Positions 6,307 through 7,144 of a stretch of 7,144 nucleotides of DNA are shown here, piece after piece. Numbering within the stretch: the first letter of the stretch is position 1; each line of letters starts with the position of its first letter. The translations under genes and the position numbers were made by a program. Source of the DNA: an uncultured Oscillospiraceae bacterium (GTDB lineage Bacteria; Bacillota; Clostridia; Oscillospirales; Oscillospiraceae). The stretch is from NCBI GenBank assembly GCA_900769995.1, contig CAAGIT010000060.1, positions 1-7,144 on the forward strand, given 5' to 3'. The notes under the pieces are model-generated. The model was not told where the DNA came from and searched no databases. It was given only the letters and a program-made list of their open reading frames with translations.

Positions 6307-6651
6307 ATGGCAAAAGGCGGCTACCGCGGCGGTATGGGCGGCGGAATGAACATGAACATGATCAAGCAGGCGCAGAAAATGCAGCAGGAAATGCTGAGAA
6401 TGCAGGAAGAAATGGAAGCCAAGGAATACGAGGCAACCACCGGCGGCGGAATGGTCACAGCCCGCGTCAATGGAAAGCATGAGGTGATCGCGCTGACCAT
6501 CAAGCCCGAGGCGGTGGATCCCGAGGATGTCGAAATGCTGCAGGATATGGTTTTGGCGGCGGTCAATGAGGCCATGCGTGCAGCCGATGCAGCAACTTCT
6601 GAGAATATGTCCAAGCTGACCGGCGGACTGAACCTTGGCGGTTTGTTCTGA
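6307..6651 (+). CDS. ybaB: YbaB/EbfC-family nucleoid-associated protein
   Basis: 114-residue homodimeric DNA-binding protein of the YbaB/EbfC (B. subtilis YaaK) family, which coats the nucleoid and is tied by gene order to recombination genes. The N-terminus is Gly/Met-rich (MAKGGYRGGMGGGMNMNM), followed by the long amphipathic helix KQAQKMQQEMLRMQEEMEAK (20-39, i.e. K20 onward), then the beta-sheet core with TGGGMVTARVNGKHEV and the I-K-P-E-A-V-D-P-E-D motif, then a helix and a Gly-rich tail ending GGLNLGGLF, all as expected. The Shine-Dalgarno AAAGGAG starts at the dnaX stop codon and the ATG is 15 bases after that stop, so expression is coupled to dnaX. It overlaps recR by one base (TGATG). 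Whether it acts with RecR is inferred from the conserved neighbourhood. Confidence 0.96.
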   Translation: MAKGGYRGGMGGGMNMNMIKQAQKMQQEMLRMQEEMEAKEYEATTGGGMVTARVNGKHEVIALTIKPEAVDPEDVEMLQDMVLAAVNEAMRAADAATSENMSKLTGGLNLGGLF

Positions 6652-7144
6652 TGCGGATTTTTCCTGCCGCGCTGGAGCGGCTGACAGAACAATTCGCCTC
6701 CTTGCCGGGGATTGGCGGTAAGACGGCGCAGCGTTTGGCGTTTCATCTGCTGAGTCTTCCGCAGGAAAATGCACAGATGTTTGCCGATGCGATCATGGAG
6801 GCGAAGAAACAGGTGCATCTGTGTCCACGGTGTCAGAATTTGACCGATCGGGACATTTGTCCGATCTGCGATGATGAATCCCGCGATCAGAGCGTGATAT
6901 GCGTTGTCGCAGAGCCGAAGGATGTGGTTGCGATGGAACGTGCCAGAGAGTTTTCCGGGGTGTATCATGTGCTGCATGGTGTCATTTCTCCGCTGAACCA
7001 CATTGGCCCCGATGATATCCGCGTGCGGGAACTGCTGACGAGAGTAGGCAGAGGAGATGTTCGCGAGGTCATTATGGCGACGAATCCGGATACAGAGGGC
7101 GAGGCAACGGCAATGTACATTTCGCGTCTGCTGCGCCCGATGGA
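6651..7144 (+). CDS. recR: Recombination mediator RecR, 3' truncated by the window edge
   Basis: The first 164 residues of an expected roughly 200. RecR works with RecO (and RecF) to load RecA on gapped single-stranded DNA, forming a ring around DNA. Visible domains: N-terminal helix-hairpin-helix LPGIGGKTAQRLAFHLL (18-34); a Cys4 zinc finger C58, C61, C70, C73 (LCPRCQNL and ICPICDDE); TOPRIM domain from about 82 with E88 in VVAEPKDV and the NPDTEGEAT segment (145-153). The segment SPLNHIGPDD (113-122) has H117 where many RecR proteins have glycine. The Walker B-like C-terminal part lies beyond the window. The start ATG at 6651 shares its A with the ybaB stop, so translation is probably by coupled re-initiation; no separate strong Shine-Dalgarno is needed. 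No frame disruption is seen. Confidence 0.97.
   Translation, partial: MRIFPAALERLTEQFASLPGIGGKTAQRLAFHLLSLPQENAQMFADAIMEAKKQVHLCPRCQNLTDRDICPICDDESRDQSVICVVAEPKDVVAMERAREFSGVYHVLHGVISPLNHIGPDDIRVRELLTRVGRGDVREVIMATNPDTEGEATAMYISRLLRPM

Noticed and set aside
5281..6774. Long minus-strand frame (497 codons) opposite dnaX, ybaB and the start of recR
   Set aside because: The opposite strand carries three well-recognised proteins; this product is rich in His, Arg, Gln and Cys, as expected from antisense of such genes. The 414-codon frame opposite dnaG (1512-2756) is rejected for the same reason.

Overview
The window is ordinary, well-kept bacterial core genome on one strand. It reads as a Gram-positive clostridial Firmicute, plausibly the Oscillospirales (Ruminococcaceae / Butyricicoccus-like) group. 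The reasons are a large SRP RNA with an Alu domain placed directly in front of dnaX, the order dnaX-ybaB-recR as in Bacillus and Clostridia, the cluster dgt-dnaG-rpoD, strong GGAGG ribosome binding sites, and a base composition slightly above 50% GC by eye. The lineage is inferred from gene order and style, not from a database search. No mobile element, CRISPR array, phage gene or defence gene is visible.

Bases 1-3958 are a tightly packed replication and transcription cluster. It starts with the last 48 codons of a probable YigZ/IMPACT-family protein, overlapping by 4 bases a dGTP triphosphohydrolase (HD domain). DNA primase (dnaG) follows 12 bases later, then the primary sigma factor (rpoD) after 2 bases. 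No promoter for this cluster lies in the window and no terminator is visible after rpoD, so transcription could continue rightward.

Bases 3959-4692 hold a promoter, a stand-alone acyl carrier protein gene (acpP), a complete large-type SRP RNA (about 4299-4593), a strong intrinsic terminator (4600-4635), and the dnaX promoter immediately against it. The SRP RNA starts about 20 bases after the acpP stop, with no terminator between them. It either shares the acpP transcript and is cut out by processing, or uses a weak promoter at the end of acpP.

Bases 4693-7144 are the dnaX-ybaB-recR operon: clamp-loader subunit, nucleoid-associated protein, and recombination mediator (recR is cut by the window edge). 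The genes are translationally tight: the ybaB Shine-Dalgarno begins at the dnaX stop, and ybaB and recR overlap by one base.

Together the genes supply primer synthesis, clamp loading, dNTP control, gap repair, sigma-A transcription, fatty-acid carrier function and protein targeting. I do not see a new system. The points most worth a second look are the acpP/SRP RNA arrangement, the long SRP terminal helix, the covaried SRP tip stem, and the RpoD N-terminus, where an acidic stretch replaces the usual folded region 1.1.
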